Assembly (NCBI RefSeq): GCF_013409365.1
Contig: NZ_JACCBA010000001.1
Location: 9,486,001-9,550,000, forward strand
Length of the DNA: 64,000 bases
DNA from: Actinomadura luteofluorescens
GTDB taxonomy: Bacteria; Actinomycetota; Actinomycetes; Streptosporangiales; Streptosporangiaceae
Direction: 5' to 3'
Shown here: positions 54,180 to 62,042 of the stretch, one piece after another
Numbering within the stretch: the first letter of the stretch is position 1
Layout: each line of letters opens with the position of its first letter
The notes under the pieces: generated by a model
Told to the model about the DNA's origin: nothing
Seen by the model: only the letters and a program-made list of their open reading frames with translations
The model's database searches: none
Program-made: the position numbers and the translations under genes

Positions 54180-55082
54180 TTGAGCGTCGAAGGTGGGTCG
54201 ATGTCCTGGCCGGATGTCACGGTGGTTGATGCGTGCGTGCGGCGCGACGGCCGGGGCGGTAGCCCCACGTCCGTCACCGACGACGACCCGGCGGCGACGG
54301 ACGCGGACCGGCGTGCGGTCGCGGCTGCGGCCGGCACCTCGCACGCGGCGCTCCTCGGCCCGCGGCGGACGCCGGACGGCGCCTGGCCGATCCGGTTCTT
54401 CACCGCCACCGCCGAACTGTCCGGCTGCGGCCACGGCACCGTTGCCGCGCAGGCCGTCCGGTTGACGCGCACCACGCTGAACGAACTGAACGACCGCCAA
54501 CACACGGGCAGGCGTACGTTCGACACCGTCGCGATCCGCCGCCCCGCCGGCATCGAGGCGTGGTTCGACCAGGGCCTCGTCGCGCTGCGTCACCCGGCAC
54601 AGGACGAGCGCGCCGCGATCAGCGCCGCGCTCGGGCTCACCGCGGACGACCAGCATCCGACCGACGCGCCACGGATCGCCGCGCCTGGCGCCCCACGCAT
54701 GCTGGTACCGGTCCACGATCGGTCGGCGCTGCTCCGGGTCCGCCCGCACTTCGGCAGGCTGACAGCGGCGTGCCAGCGGTACGGGCTCCTCGGCTGTTTC
54801 GTGTACGTCCCGCCGGTGGGCGACCGGCCGGGTGCGGCGCGGATGTTCGCGCCAGCGATCGGTGTCGACGAGGACGTCGCCAATGCCAACAGCACCGGTT
54901 GCCTTGCCGCCCACCTGCTCGACACGACGGGGGCACGGACGGTCGCGATCGAGGTGGAGCAGGGTGACGCCCTCGGTCGACCGGCCAGCGTGCTCGCCTC
55001 GGCCCGACGCGGGCCGGCGGGCATCACGACCCGGGTCGGCGGGTTGGCGGTGGTCCGTGACGGACCCAGAGGCGACGACTAG
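54180..55082 (+). CDS. PhzF-family epimerase/isomerase-like protein
   Basis: A 300-residue protein of the diaminopimelate-epimerase fold. IRFFTATAELSGCGHGTVAA holds the family Glu (TAE) and the CGHGT loop of the first half; FAPAIGVDEDVANANSTGCLAAHL is the matching half of the pseudo-symmetric fold. The start may be 54180 (non-ATG) or ATG 54201 (MSWPDVTVVDA). PhzF homologues carry out isomerisation in secondary metabolism, but many are uncharacterised. No phenazine genes are nearby, so this is a stand-alone paralogue. Confidence 0.82.
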   Translation: MSVEGGSMSWPDVTVVDACVRRDGRGGSPTSVTDDDPAATDADRRAVAAAAGTSHAALLGPRRTPDGAWPIRFFTATAELSGCGHGTVAAQAVRLTRTTLNELNDRQHTGRRTFDTVAIRRPAGIEAWFDQGLVALRHPAQDERAAISAALGLTADDQHPTDAPRIAAPGAPRMLVPVHDRSALLRVRPHFGRLTAACQRYGLLGCFVYVPPVGDRPGAARMFAPAIGVDEDVANANSTGCLAAHLLDTTGARTVAIEVEQGDALGRPASVLASARRGPAGITTRVGGLAVVRDGPRGDD

Positions 55083-55119
55083 ACCGTCCCCCTCTGCGAT
55101 CCGCGATGGGCTGGGGCTG

Positions 55120-55401
55120 TCCGCCAGAACCCGGTCCGATCCTTCTCGCGGGCCAGCCCGCGCCCGCCAGCGGGGGAGCGGCCACCAGCAGCAACCGCCG
55201 CGAGAGCACAACTGCCCGCAAACCGGACGGCAGCTCTAGCGCGAAGGCCCTGACCGACCGGATCACCAGCGACGACGAGACGGCGGCGGGGGAGAGCCCG
55301 GTCTCGGTGAACAGCGCCGCGTACACCGAGTACAGAAGGACGAGATCCTCGAGGAACGCGCAGCCGTACAGCCTCCGCGCGAGCCTCGCCTCAGGTGAAG
55401 A
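55120..55401 (-). pseudogene. N-terminal fragment of an MFS transporter
   Basis: The minus strand reads RLYGCAFLEDLVLLYSVYAALF, TETGLSPAAVSSSLVIRSVRA, FALELPSGLRAVVLSRRLLLVAAPPLAG, which is the first two to three helices of an MFS exporter, with A-motif-like LRAVVLSRR. No start codon precedes it before an in-frame stop (55402-55404), and the downstream ten helices are absent where the sequence runs into the PhzF end. A truncated relic. Confidence 0.65.
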
Positions 55402-55527
55402 TCAATGTCGTCGGCGCATGCCCGCACTCTGACCGGAGCGAGTCCGCCCCCGCGCCAGGAGAACGACGGGGGAGAGGACCCGGCCGAGCACGAACATCGT
55501 CACTCTCTGTAACGAACCTCGCTGACC

Positions 55528-56103
55528 TCACGCACCCGCAGGGGAGCGGCCGAAGAGCGCCAGCAAGCGCGCCTGGTCGTCGGCGTCCTCGGGGACCGCG
55601 ACCTCGGGCCCCAGCATGCCCGCCTCACGACCGCCGGGCGCCATCCGCCGCGCGGTCTCCAGCGCGGGAGCGACCAGATCGGCGTCGAAGACGACCCGCT
55701 GCCCGGTGGCCTGGGCCAGATCCCACGCGTGGACGAGCAACTCCAGCGGATAACCCTCCAGCCATTCGCCCAACGTCATCTCCAGCCCGAGAGCCAACCG
55801 CACAGGAAGCGCCAGCGCCTCAGGCGTCAGCTCGGCCGTCATCCGCGCCCGCACCTGCCGCCAGGACGCCAGCGGATCCGCGCCGGCGACCTCGCGCCAG
55901 TCCGGATCGTCCTCAGGCAGCGGACGCCCGGCGGCCCGCATCTCGACCACCAGCAGCCCGGCCGTCACATGCCCGGCCACGTCGACCGCCGCCCAGCCCT
56001 CGCACGGCGAGGGGGACAGCCACCGATCCGCGGGCGTCGCGGCCAGCACCGCCTCGAAGACGTCCAACGCGCGAACGAACCGCTCCGGTACCACCCGAAC
56101 CAC
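55528..56103 (-). CDS. TIGR03086-family metal-binding protein (mycothiol-dependent isomerase-like)
   Basis: A 191-residue protein of the DinB/MDMPI fold. LSPSPCEGWAAVDVAGHVTAGLL contains the first conserved His and CEGW motif; GYPLELLVHAWDLAQATGQRVV supplies the second metal His. These are relatives of maleylpyruvate isomerase that use mycothiol, the actinobacterial thiol; the activity here is not known. A 14-bp inverted repeat lies 12 bp upstream. Confidence 0.85.
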   Translation of the reverse strand: MVRVVPERFVRALDVFEAVLAATPADRWLSPSPCEGWAAVDVAGHVTAGLLVVEMRAAGRPLPEDDPDWREVAGADPLASWRQVRARMTAELTPEALALPVRLALGLEMTLGEWLEGYPLELLVHAWDLAQATGQRVVFDADLVAPALETARRMAPGGREAGMLGPEVAVPEDADDQARLLALFGRSPAGA

Positions 56104-56114
56104 CTCTACTTAAC

Positions 56115-56128
56115 ATAATGTTCATTAT
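56115..56128. promoter_or_regulatory. Operator-like ATAATG-TT-CATTAT upstream of the TIGR03086 gene
   Basis: Perfect 6-bp arms with a 2-bp spacer in an AT-rich promoter region, 12 bp before the start on the minus strand. No regulator gene is adjacent. Confidence 0.5.
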
Positions 56129-56209
56129 CGACCAACGATCAGACCTGTAGGAAGCGGGCGATCGACGCATTATTGTCGCTCGCCAGCGATCACGGCCATT
56201 GTCGCGGTA

Positions 56210-56231
56210 CTTGGCCAACTAGTTGGCCAAG
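56210..56231. promoter_or_regulatory. Perfect 22-bp palindrome with no neighbouring regulator
   Basis: CTTGGCCAACT joined to its exact complement AGTTGGCCAAG with no spacer. Lies between the TIGR03086 gene and a small membrane-protein gene. TTGGCC is seen again at 56244-56249 (GATTGGCCACC). GntR (HutC-type) operators can have an AACTAGTT centre. Confidence 0.6.
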
Positions 56232-56268
56232 GATCACGGGATTGGCCACCTTTCGTGGCGAGCCACCA

Positions 56269-56454
56269 TCACAACAACTCCGGTTGGCAGGCGGCAGTCA
56301 GCACGAACCCGCCGGTGAGATGGGCGCGGTTCGCCGAGACTTGTAACCCGTCCTTGTCTGCCAGTCGGGCGAACGGCACCATCCCCAGCGCCAGGACTCC
56401 GAGCACCGCCGCCAAGACCATCAGCCATGCCCACCAAGCCTTGCTGTTACGCAT
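56269..56454 (-). CDS. Small single-pass membrane protein, hypothetical
   Basis: A 61-residue frame: [62 protein letters not shown] basic N-terminus and one hydrophobic helix ([17 protein letters not shown]) suggest a membrane anchor or a signal sequence. AGGA lies 8-11 bases upstream of the ATG. Composition is good, but no family is recognised. Confidence 0.45.
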   Translation of the reverse strand: MRNSKAWWAWLMVLAAVLGVLALGMVPFARLADKDGLQVSANRAHLTGGFVLTAACQPELL

Positions 56455-56739
56455 GGTCGCGATCCTGGTCCCGGCCCCGCCTGCTGGCGGCTGAAGTCCA
56501 CAATCCGCCCGTGCACGTGCCCGATCAAGCGGGCATCGAGGCGAGCGCTGCCATCCCTCTATGCTGGCCGACCGATGCCGACCGGTTGGAAGGCGCCTAC
56601 CAGGAGCGCCACAGTGTGCGGTGAGAGAGCGACTGAGCCCCTGATAGCGATCAGTGTCTAGTAGGTGAGACAAATCAGCGAATGCCTCGTGATCAACGAG
56701 TCTGCCTCAGGTTCGAAGAGCCACAATTATGCGGCGCAT

Positions 56740-57279
56740 TCACGCGGTGCGCGCCGCGCGCTCGGCTAGGTCGATCCAGAAGCGATCCTCGCCGCGAGCG
56801 CGTCCGTCGCGAAGGCCGCCGTTGGCGAGGATGACCCGACGGGACGGCTCGTTGTCGACGGCGCACGTCAGCAGAACGCGCTCCAGGCCGAGCCGGCGAG
56901 ATTCGGCCAGTCCCGCCGCGAGCATCCGCGTGGCGTGGCCTCGCCTCCGCCACGGGAACACGACGTGATACCCGATATGTCCGCCGACCTCGGCGAGCTC
57001 CGGCGTCAGGCGATGCCGAACGATCAGCGTCCCGATGTAGTGCTCGCCCGAGACGTACCAGAACGTCGTGGACGGGACGCCCCAGCGTTCCCGGACACCG
57101 CGCCGCCGCTCCACGAACGCCTCGAAGTCCCGGTCGGCCTCGTCCATCCAGTCCATGGGATCGCCGGTCGCCAGATGGTCGGCCCTCTCTCCGGCCAGGA
57201 ACGACTCGCGCACCTCAGCCGTGGGCGGCACCAGGCGCGGCGGCTCCGCGAGATCATCCACCGGGCCAGTCTGACCCAA
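56740..57279 (-). CDS. GNAT family N-acetyltransferase
   Basis: A 179-residue enzyme that would acetylate a small amine from acetyl-CoA. HYIGTLIVRHRLTPELAEVG, GHIGYHVVFPWRRRGHATRM is strand 4 and the pyrophosphate loop RRRGHA, then LAAGLAESRRLGLERVLLTC and NEPSRRVILANGGLRDG, the typical RimJ/L-like C-terminal half. Possible internal start at 57258 (GTG). Substrate unknown. Confidence 0.85.
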   Translation of the reverse strand: MGQTGPVDDLAEPPRLVPPTAEVRESFLAGERADHLATGDPMDWMDEADRDFEAFVERRRGVRERWGVPSTTFWYVSGEHYIGTLIVRHRLTPELAEVGGHIGYHVVFPWRRRGHATRMLAAGLAESRRLGLERVLLTCAVDNEPSRRVILANGGLRDGRARGEDRFWIDLAERAARTA

Positions 57280-57312
57280 GTTCGGTGCCGACGGAAACGG
57301 CTCGATCTCCGG

Positions 57313-57750
57313 TCAGGGCGCGAACGCCTGGGCGACGGCAAGGCTGTCCTCGTAGACGTGGTGCCGGACGACCAGACCGTCCTCGACCGTGAGGTGCAGC
57401 GCGAACCGGGCGCGATAGGCGCGCCCGGTCGACCTGGCCGTCAACCGGATCTCGCCGAGCACCACCGCGTCATCGCCGTCCACCAGGATGCGCTCCACCC
57501 GCGTGTCCGCCTTCTCGGGCACGTGATGCCCGGCGATCTGCCGGTAGTGCGCGGCGGCATCGGCGCGACTGGACCGGTGCCGGATCCAGGGCGTGGCGGC
57601 ACGGCCGTGCTCCGCCTCGGGCCAGTCCAGCTTCCAGTCGCTGCGCTCGGCGTACATGGCGGCGATCCGCTCGGGGTCGCCTTCGCCGATCCGGCGCAGC
57701 AGCTCCTCCACGACGGCGCGCGTGCTCGTCGGCGTCCTGGGTTCGGACAT
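57313..57750 (-). CDS. SnoaL-like / NTF2-fold protein
   Basis: A 145-residue protein; ATG 57750 (MSEPRTPTSTRAV) has GGAGG 8 bases upstream. VVEELLRRIGEGDPERIAAMYAE, WKLDWPEAEHGRAATPWIRH and VHVYED-like IRLTARSTGRAYRARFALHL, VRHHVYEDSLAVAQAF fit the ketosteroid-isomerase-like cone. Such proteins bind small hydrophobic ligands and are commonly paired with a TetR regulator; here only a TetR-like operator is seen upstream. Confidence 0.82.
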   Translation of the reverse strand: MSEPRTPTSTRAVVEELLRRIGEGDPERIAAMYAERSDWKLDWPEAEHGRAATPWIRHRSSRADAAAHYRQIAGHHVPEKADTRVERILVDGDDAVVLGEIRLTARSTGRAYRARFALHLTVEDGLVVRHHVYEDSLAVAQAFAP

Positions 57751-57883
57751 GGTCGACCTCCGGTGATGCGGGTTCGGCTCGACCTCCGACCTTGCCAGCG
57801 CCGGCGATGCCGAGGCGATGACCTCCCACGTCATGGATAACGCCATCTCTCCTCCGCGCGAGGTTTCGCCCCCTTTCGCCCCT

Positions 57884-57915
57884 AAACCGTACAGAAGCTA
57901 GATTCTGTCCGGTTT
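57884..57915. promoter_or_regulatory. 32-bp near-perfect inverted repeat upstream of the SnoaL gene
   Basis: AAACCGTACAGAA (57884-57896), spacer GCTAGA, TTCTGTCCGGTTT (57903-57915): 12 of 13 pairs match. Spacing and arm length suit a TetR-family operator. It lies 134 bp upstream of the SnoaL start and about 170 bp upstream of the divergent PPOX gene, so it could serve either. Confidence 0.6.
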
Positions 57916-58086
57916 GAGGAACGCGGTCGGATCGCTGCTGCGCCGTCCGTGCGGGCCGATGAGTTTCCCGGCGGGTTCGGGTCATCACCTGGGTGGGGTG
58001 TACCACCTGCCCGGAGGATGTGCCGGGTCGGCTCGGCTGCGTCAACGGCGCGGGGCCGGCCAAGGATCATGATCAAAGGATGTGAC

Positions 58087-58608
58087 ATGTTCGACCGTGA
58101 ACCCGATGCCGAACTCGGGCCCTTCTCCTCTCCGGACGCGCAGGCGACGCCGTGGGCGTCGGCCCTGGCGGTGCTCGGTGAGGCGGAGGTGTTCTGGCTT
58201 TCCACGGTGCGGCCGGACGGGCGGCCGCACGTGACGCCGTTGCTGGCGGCTTGGAGCCTGGGCGGCATGTGCTTCACCACGGGTGCCCAGGAGCGCAAGG
58301 CGCACAATCTCGAGCACAATCCCCGGTGCGCGCTGACGACCGGCACGAATGCCCTGACCGGCGTGGACGTCGTCATCGAGGGCCTCGCGTCCGTGGTGGA
58401 CGAGCGGTCGGATCGTGAACAGGCCGTCGCGGACTTCGAGCGGAAGTACGGCGCGCATCTGACCAGCCCTGAGGGCACCTGGTACGGGCTGGGCGAGGCC
58501 GTGGTCGCCGGTGATGTGAGGCTGTACCGAGTCGCGCCCACTGTCGGTTTCGCGTTCGGCAAGCTGCCGGTGGCCAGCCAGACCCGCTACACGTGGCCGA
58601 GCAGGTGA
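58087..58608 (+). CDS. PPOX-class (pyridoxamine-5'-phosphate-oxidase-like) flavin/F420 protein
   Basis: A 173-residue split-barrel protein; ATG 58087 follows AAAGGA by 7 bases. AEVFWLSTVRPDGRPHVTPLL and AQERKAHNLEHNPRCALTTG are the classic PPOX cofactor-binding strands, and VVIEGLASVVDERSDREQAV follows. May use FMN or F420; actinobacterial members are often F420-dependent. Overlaps the serine hydrolase region by the intergenic stop/start spacing, so probably an operon of two. Confidence 0.85.
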   Translation: MFDREPDAELGPFSSPDAQATPWASALAVLGEAEVFWLSTVRPDGRPHVTPLLAAWSLGGMCFTTGAQERKAHNLEHNPRCALTTGTNALTGVDVVIEGLASVVDERSDREQAVADFERKYGAHLTSPEGTWYGLGEAVVAGDVRLYRVAPTVGFAFGKLPVASQTRYTWPSR

Positions 58609-58613
58609 CGGCG

Positions 58614-59705
58614 ATGGCCTCACTGCAGCAGAAGGTTCAGAGCGTCCTTGACGAGCTCGTTGGCACCGGAGCCGAAACGGGGCTGCAGGTGGCCGTCCAC
58701 CACCGCGGCGCTCTGGTCGCCGATGCCGTTTCCGGCGTGGCGGACGGCGAGACCGGGCGCGAGGTGACCTCGGAGACCCCGTTCTTCAGTTTCTCCGCCG
58801 GCAAGGTCATGACGTCGCTCATCGCTCACCTGCTCGTCGGGTCCGGTGCCGTCGGGTACGACATGCCGGTGGTCGACCTGTGGCCGGAGTTCGGTGCCCA
58901 CGGCAAGGCGGCCGCGACCTTCCGGCACGTGCTCACGCATTCGGTAGGCGTGCCGGGGATGCCCCGGGGCGTCGGTCCCGGTGACCTGGCCGACTGGTCG
59001 CGGGTCTGCGCCGCGATCGCCGACGCCGAACCGAGGTGGCGGCCCGGGGCTGAGACGGGGTACCACTCGTTCACCTATGGCTTCCTGGTCGGCGAGGTCG
59101 CCCGCCGGGCCACGGGCAAGTCGATGCGGCAGCTCTTGCGTGAATGGGTCACCGCGCCGCTGGGCATCGAGGGCGACCTGTATTTCGGTGTCCCCCGAAG
59201 CGAGCTGGCCCGGCTGGCGCGGCTCGAAGACGCCGTGCCTCCCCCGGCCTCTCCCCCTGACGTTCCGCCTGGCGGCGATGCCTTTCTCGCGCCCTGGGAG
59301 TTGCAGCCGACTGCGGCCATGGGCAACAGCCACGAGATCCTCCAGGCGGACGTCCCGTCGGTCGGCACGTTCACCGCGCGGGGCATGGCCGCCGTGAACG
59401 CCGCGGTCCTGGACGGTCGGCTCGTCGGTTCACGTCAGTTGGAGGAGTTGACGGCGGTGGCCTTCGAGGGCACTGACCGGGTCTTCGGTAATCGCGTGCG
59501 GTTGGGGCTGGGCTTTCCGCTCGGCCGCATCGGTACGCGGCCGGATGAGACGCCTACCGCGTTCGGTTGGGTCGGTGGTGGCGGCAGCTACGTTTACGCC
59601 GAGGTCGCCACCGGTACGTCTTTCGCGTTGACCAAGACGCGTCTCACTCCCCATTTCGATACCGCGCAACGGCTCGCGGACCTGACCGCGTCGGTGCTCA
59701 CCTGA
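58614..59705 (+). CDS. Serine hydrolase of the beta-lactamase class C / esterase family
   Basis: A 363-residue enzyme; ATG 58614 is preferred (AGG 8 bases upstream), with GTG 58593 as alternative. FFSFSAGKVMTSLIAHLLV has the catalytic SxxK (Ser-Ala-Gly-Lys), TGYHSFTYGFLVGEVARRATG the Tyr of the YxN-like motif, and FGWVGGGGSYVYAEVATG the KTG-like HxG region. No signal peptide, so intracellular: more likely an esterase or transacylase (EstB/LovD-like) than a secreted lactamase. Sits directly after the PPOX gene. Confidence 0.85.
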   Translation: MASLQQKVQSVLDELVGTGAETGLQVAVHHRGALVADAVSGVADGETGREVTSETPFFSFSAGKVMTSLIAHLLVGSGAVGYDMPVVDLWPEFGAHGKAAATFRHVLTHSVGVPGMPRGVGPGDLADWSRVCAAIADAEPRWRPGAETGYHSFTYGFLVGEVARRATGKSMRQLLREWVTAPLGIEGDLYFGVPRSELARLARLEDAVPPPASPPDVPPGGDAFLAPWELQPTAAMGNSHEILQADVPSVGTFTARGMAAVNAAVLDGRLVGSRQLEELTAVAFEGTDRVFGNRVRLGLGFPLGRIGTRPDETPTAFGWVGGGGSYVYAEVATGTSFALTKTRLTPHFDTAQRLADLTASVLT

Positions 59706-60405
59706 TGAGGTCGGTGAAGCGCAGGGCGTTGCGGACGGCGGCGCCGCCGGGGTCGTTGTTGAAGTAGACGTAGGCGTCCTGCTCTCCCCCGCCGAGCTCG
59801 TCCGCCCAGCGTTGGAGGGTCTCGTCGTCGTACTCCGGCCAGGGTTCGGCGGGCCCCTCGTGCAGGCGCAGGTAGAGCCAGTCGGTCGTGCGCCATAGGG
59901 GTGTCTGCGCCTCGCCGAGGCTGTCGGCCCAGCACAGGGCGGCGCCGTGGTGTTCCAGGGCGCGGCGGGTGTGGTCCGTCCACCAGGACGGGTGGCGGGG
60001 TTCGACGGCGACGCGGACGCCTTTCGGGAAGCGGCGCAGGCATGCGGTGAGGCGGTCGGTGTCGGCCTGCAGGGTGGGTGGGAGCTGGAGCAGGACGGGG
60101 CCGAGCCGCTCCCCCAGGCCGCGGGCGGCGTTCATGAGGCGCGCGACCGGTTCCGCCGGGTCTTTGAGGCGTTTCATGTGGGTGAGGTAGCGGCTGGCTT
60201 TGACCGCCATGACGAATCCGGGTGGGGTGTCGTCGCGCCAGTGCTCGAACGTTTCGCGTGTGGGGAGGCGGTAGAAGGCGTTGTTGTTCTCGACGGTGGC
60301 GAAGGTGTCGGCGTAGTGCCGCAGCCAGTGTCGTTGGGCGAGGCCGGGCGGGTACAGGACGTCGCGCCAGTCGGTGTACTGCCATCCCGATGTGCCGATG
60401 AGCAC
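59698..60405 (-). CDS. DUF72 (YecE-like) protein
   Basis: A 235-residue protein starting with GTG. MLIGTSGWQYTDWRDVLYPP, VENNNAFYRLPTRETFEHWR, FVMAVKASRYLTHMKRLKDP and VAVEPRHPSWWTDHTRRAL form the TIM-barrel DUF72 core, and YFNNDPGGAAVRNALRF is the C-terminal signature. Widely conserved; biochemical role unknown. Overlaps the end of the serine hydrolase by 8 bp on the opposite strand. Confidence 0.88.
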   Translation of the reverse strand: MLIGTSGWQYTDWRDVLYPPGLAQRHWLRHYADTFATVENNNAFYRLPTRETFEHWRDDTPPGFVMAVKASRYLTHMKRLKDPAEPVARLMNAARGLGERLGPVLLQLPPTLQADTDRLTACLRRFPKGVRVAVEPRHPSWWTDHTRRALEHHGAALCWADSLGEAQTPLWRTTDWLYLRLHEGPAEPWPEYDDETLQRWADELGGGEQDAYVYFNNDPGGAAVRNALRFTDLIR

Positions 60406-60442
60406 GGGCCCCCTCCCCTGTCCGGTGGACGCGTGCGGGTGG

Positions 60443-60901
60443 TCATACCCGTTTTCGGTGGGGTTCCAGGGCGCGGATGTAGTCGACGAGGCGGACGCCG
60501 ATCTCGAAGGGGATGTCGGGGCCGGTGAGGTCGGTGTCGGGCCAGGTCTCGGAGATGCGGCGCCAGGTGGTGCGGCCGAGGAAGGGGCCGGTTTGGGGGT
60601 CGTCGCCGAGGTCGGCGCGCCATGCGGGTTCGGTGGTGAGCAGGTGGGTGAGGGCGGCCTGGTTGTCGGGTTCGGCGGGGTGTTCGGCGTGGAAGCCGAT
60701 CTCGATGGCGTGGTGGTGGGCGCCGGGGGCGAGTGCGGCGGGGATGATCTGGGCTTCGTAGTGCTCGCGCTGGGGTGCGGGGTCGCCGAACCAGACTTTG
60801 ACGCCGTTGTGGCGGACGTGGAGGTGGGGGTGGCCGAGGCGGGGTGGGGTGGAGCCGCGGACGATCTCGCTGATCTGGTCGAACAGTGCCCGGTCCCCCA
60901 T
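60443..60901 (-). CDS. Hypothetical protein (unknown family)
   Basis: A 152-residue protein from ATG 60901: MGDRALFDQISEIVRGSTPP, RLGHPHLHVRHNGVKVWFGD, HAIEIGFHAEHPAEPDNQAA and a C-terminus ending VRLVDYIRALEPHRKRV. His-rich in the first half and well-formed alpha/beta pattern, so probably real. Divergent from the recombinase gene with 51 bp between. No family recognised. Confidence 0.65.
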   Translation of the reverse strand: MGDRALFDQISEIVRGSTPPRLGHPHLHVRHNGVKVWFGDPAPQREHYEAQIIPAALAPGAHHHAIEIGFHAEHPAEPDNQAALTHLLTTEPAWRADLGDDPQTGPFLGRTTWRRISETWPDTDLTGPDIPFEIGVRLVDYIRALEPHRKRV

Positions 60902-60952
60902 GTTGTCGATCTTACGGGGGTTCTGTCGGTGGCGGGGGGTAGCGTCCGGCGG

Positions 60953-62029
60953 GTGCGTCCTGCCGATGTTCAGCGTGTGTCCGTGGCCGAGTGTGTGGAT
61001 CGTTATGCGGAGATGGTGCGTGCGAAGGCGTCGACGGGTGCGCTGGCGCCGGCGTCGGCGGAGGTGTACGTGCGGGACGTGGTGACGTTCGCGGCGCTGG
61101 CGGGTGAGGGTCGGGTGCTGGACGATCTGACGGGCGAGGACGTGGATGAGGTTCTGCTCAGGTTCGCGCGCAAGCCCGATGAGCGGCGGCGTCGGGGGGC
61201 GCGGCCTGTGGTGGCGGGGGGTGCGCCGTTGCAGAGTGCGGCGTCGCAGGCGCGGTTCCGGCGTTCGGTGTCGGCGTTCTTCCGGCATGCGGTGGTGGCG
61301 GGGTGGGTGCAGTTGAATCCGATGCAGGCGGTGACGGTGCGGCCGAAGCAGCGGGGTGGGTTGCGGGCGGAGCGGCGTGCATTGACGGTGGAGCAGGCGG
61401 AGGGGTTGCTGGGGGCGGCGCGTGGGCTGGCGGAGGAGCCGGAGGCGGGGGCCGGTGGGGCGGGGGCGCGGCGGCGTGCGGATCAGCGGACGGAGTTGCG
61501 GGACGGGCTGGTCGTGTTGCTGCTGGCGGCGGTGGGGCCGCGGGTGTCGGAGTTGACGGGGGCGAATGTGGAGGATTTCTTCGTCAACGGGGGGACGCGG
61601 TATTGGCGGATCTTCGGTAAGGGTGGGCGGACGCGGGATGTGCCGCTTCCCCGTCCGGTGGTGGAGGTGCTGGACGCGTATCTGGCGGAGGGGCGGGGGC
61701 TGCTGGATCGGGGGCGGGAGCCGAAGGCGTTGCTGTTGTCGTGGCGGGGGCGGCGGTTGGCGCGGGGTGATGTGCAGGGTGTGATCGATCGGGTGCTGGA
61801 GCGGGTGGACGGGGGGCGGCGGCGGAGTGTGACGCCGCATGGGTTGCGGCATACGACGGCGACGCATCTGCTGGCGGCGGCGACGGACATGGATGCGGTG
61901 CGGCGGGTGCTGGGGCATGCGGATCTGTCGACGTTGGGCCGGTATCGGGATGAGCTTCCGGGTGAGTTGGAGGCGGCGATGCGGGTGCATCCGCTGCTGG
62001 GTCCGGTGGAGGGCCGGCGGGGTGGTTGA
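60953..62029 (+). CDS. Tyrosine recombinase, XerC/D-like
   Basis: A 358-residue recombinase; GTG 60953 is chosen because protein-like sequence begins at VRPADVQRVSVAECVDRYAE. The SAM-like domain (RSVSAFFRHAVVAGWVQLNPMQ) comes first. Catalytic residues: Arg in AAVGPRVSELTG, Lys in FGKGGRTRDVPLP, HGLRHTTATHLL (His, Arg), GHADLSTLGRYRDEL (His and nucleophilic Tyr). An insert of about 25 residues rich in Ala, Gly and Glu (LAEEPEAGAGGAGARRRAD) precedes the first Arg. All residues for strand exchange are there. Flanked by two unknown genes on the other strand. Confidence 0.9.
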   Translation: MRPADVQRVSVAECVDRYAEMVRAKASTGALAPASAEVYVRDVVTFAALAGEGRVLDDLTGEDVDEVLLRFARKPDERRRRGARPVVAGGAPLQSAASQARFRRSVSAFFRHAVVAGWVQLNPMQAVTVRPKQRGGLRAERRALTVEQAEGLLGAARGLAEEPEAGAGGAGARRRADQRTELRDGLVVLLLAAVGPRVSELTGANVEDFFVNGGTRYWRIFGKGGRTRDVPLPRPVVEVLDAYLAEGRGLLDRGREPKALLLSWRGRRLARGDVQGVIDRVLERVDGGRRRSVTPHGLRHTTATHLLAAATDMDAVRRVLGHADLSTLGRYRDELPGELEAAMRVHPLLGPVEGRRGG

Positions 62030-62042
62030 GGTGGGGCGGTTT

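Noticed and set aside
55083..55527. A plus-strand gene after PhzF
   Set aside because: Open frame 55106-55432 has no motif; the minus strand over it reads as MFS helices.
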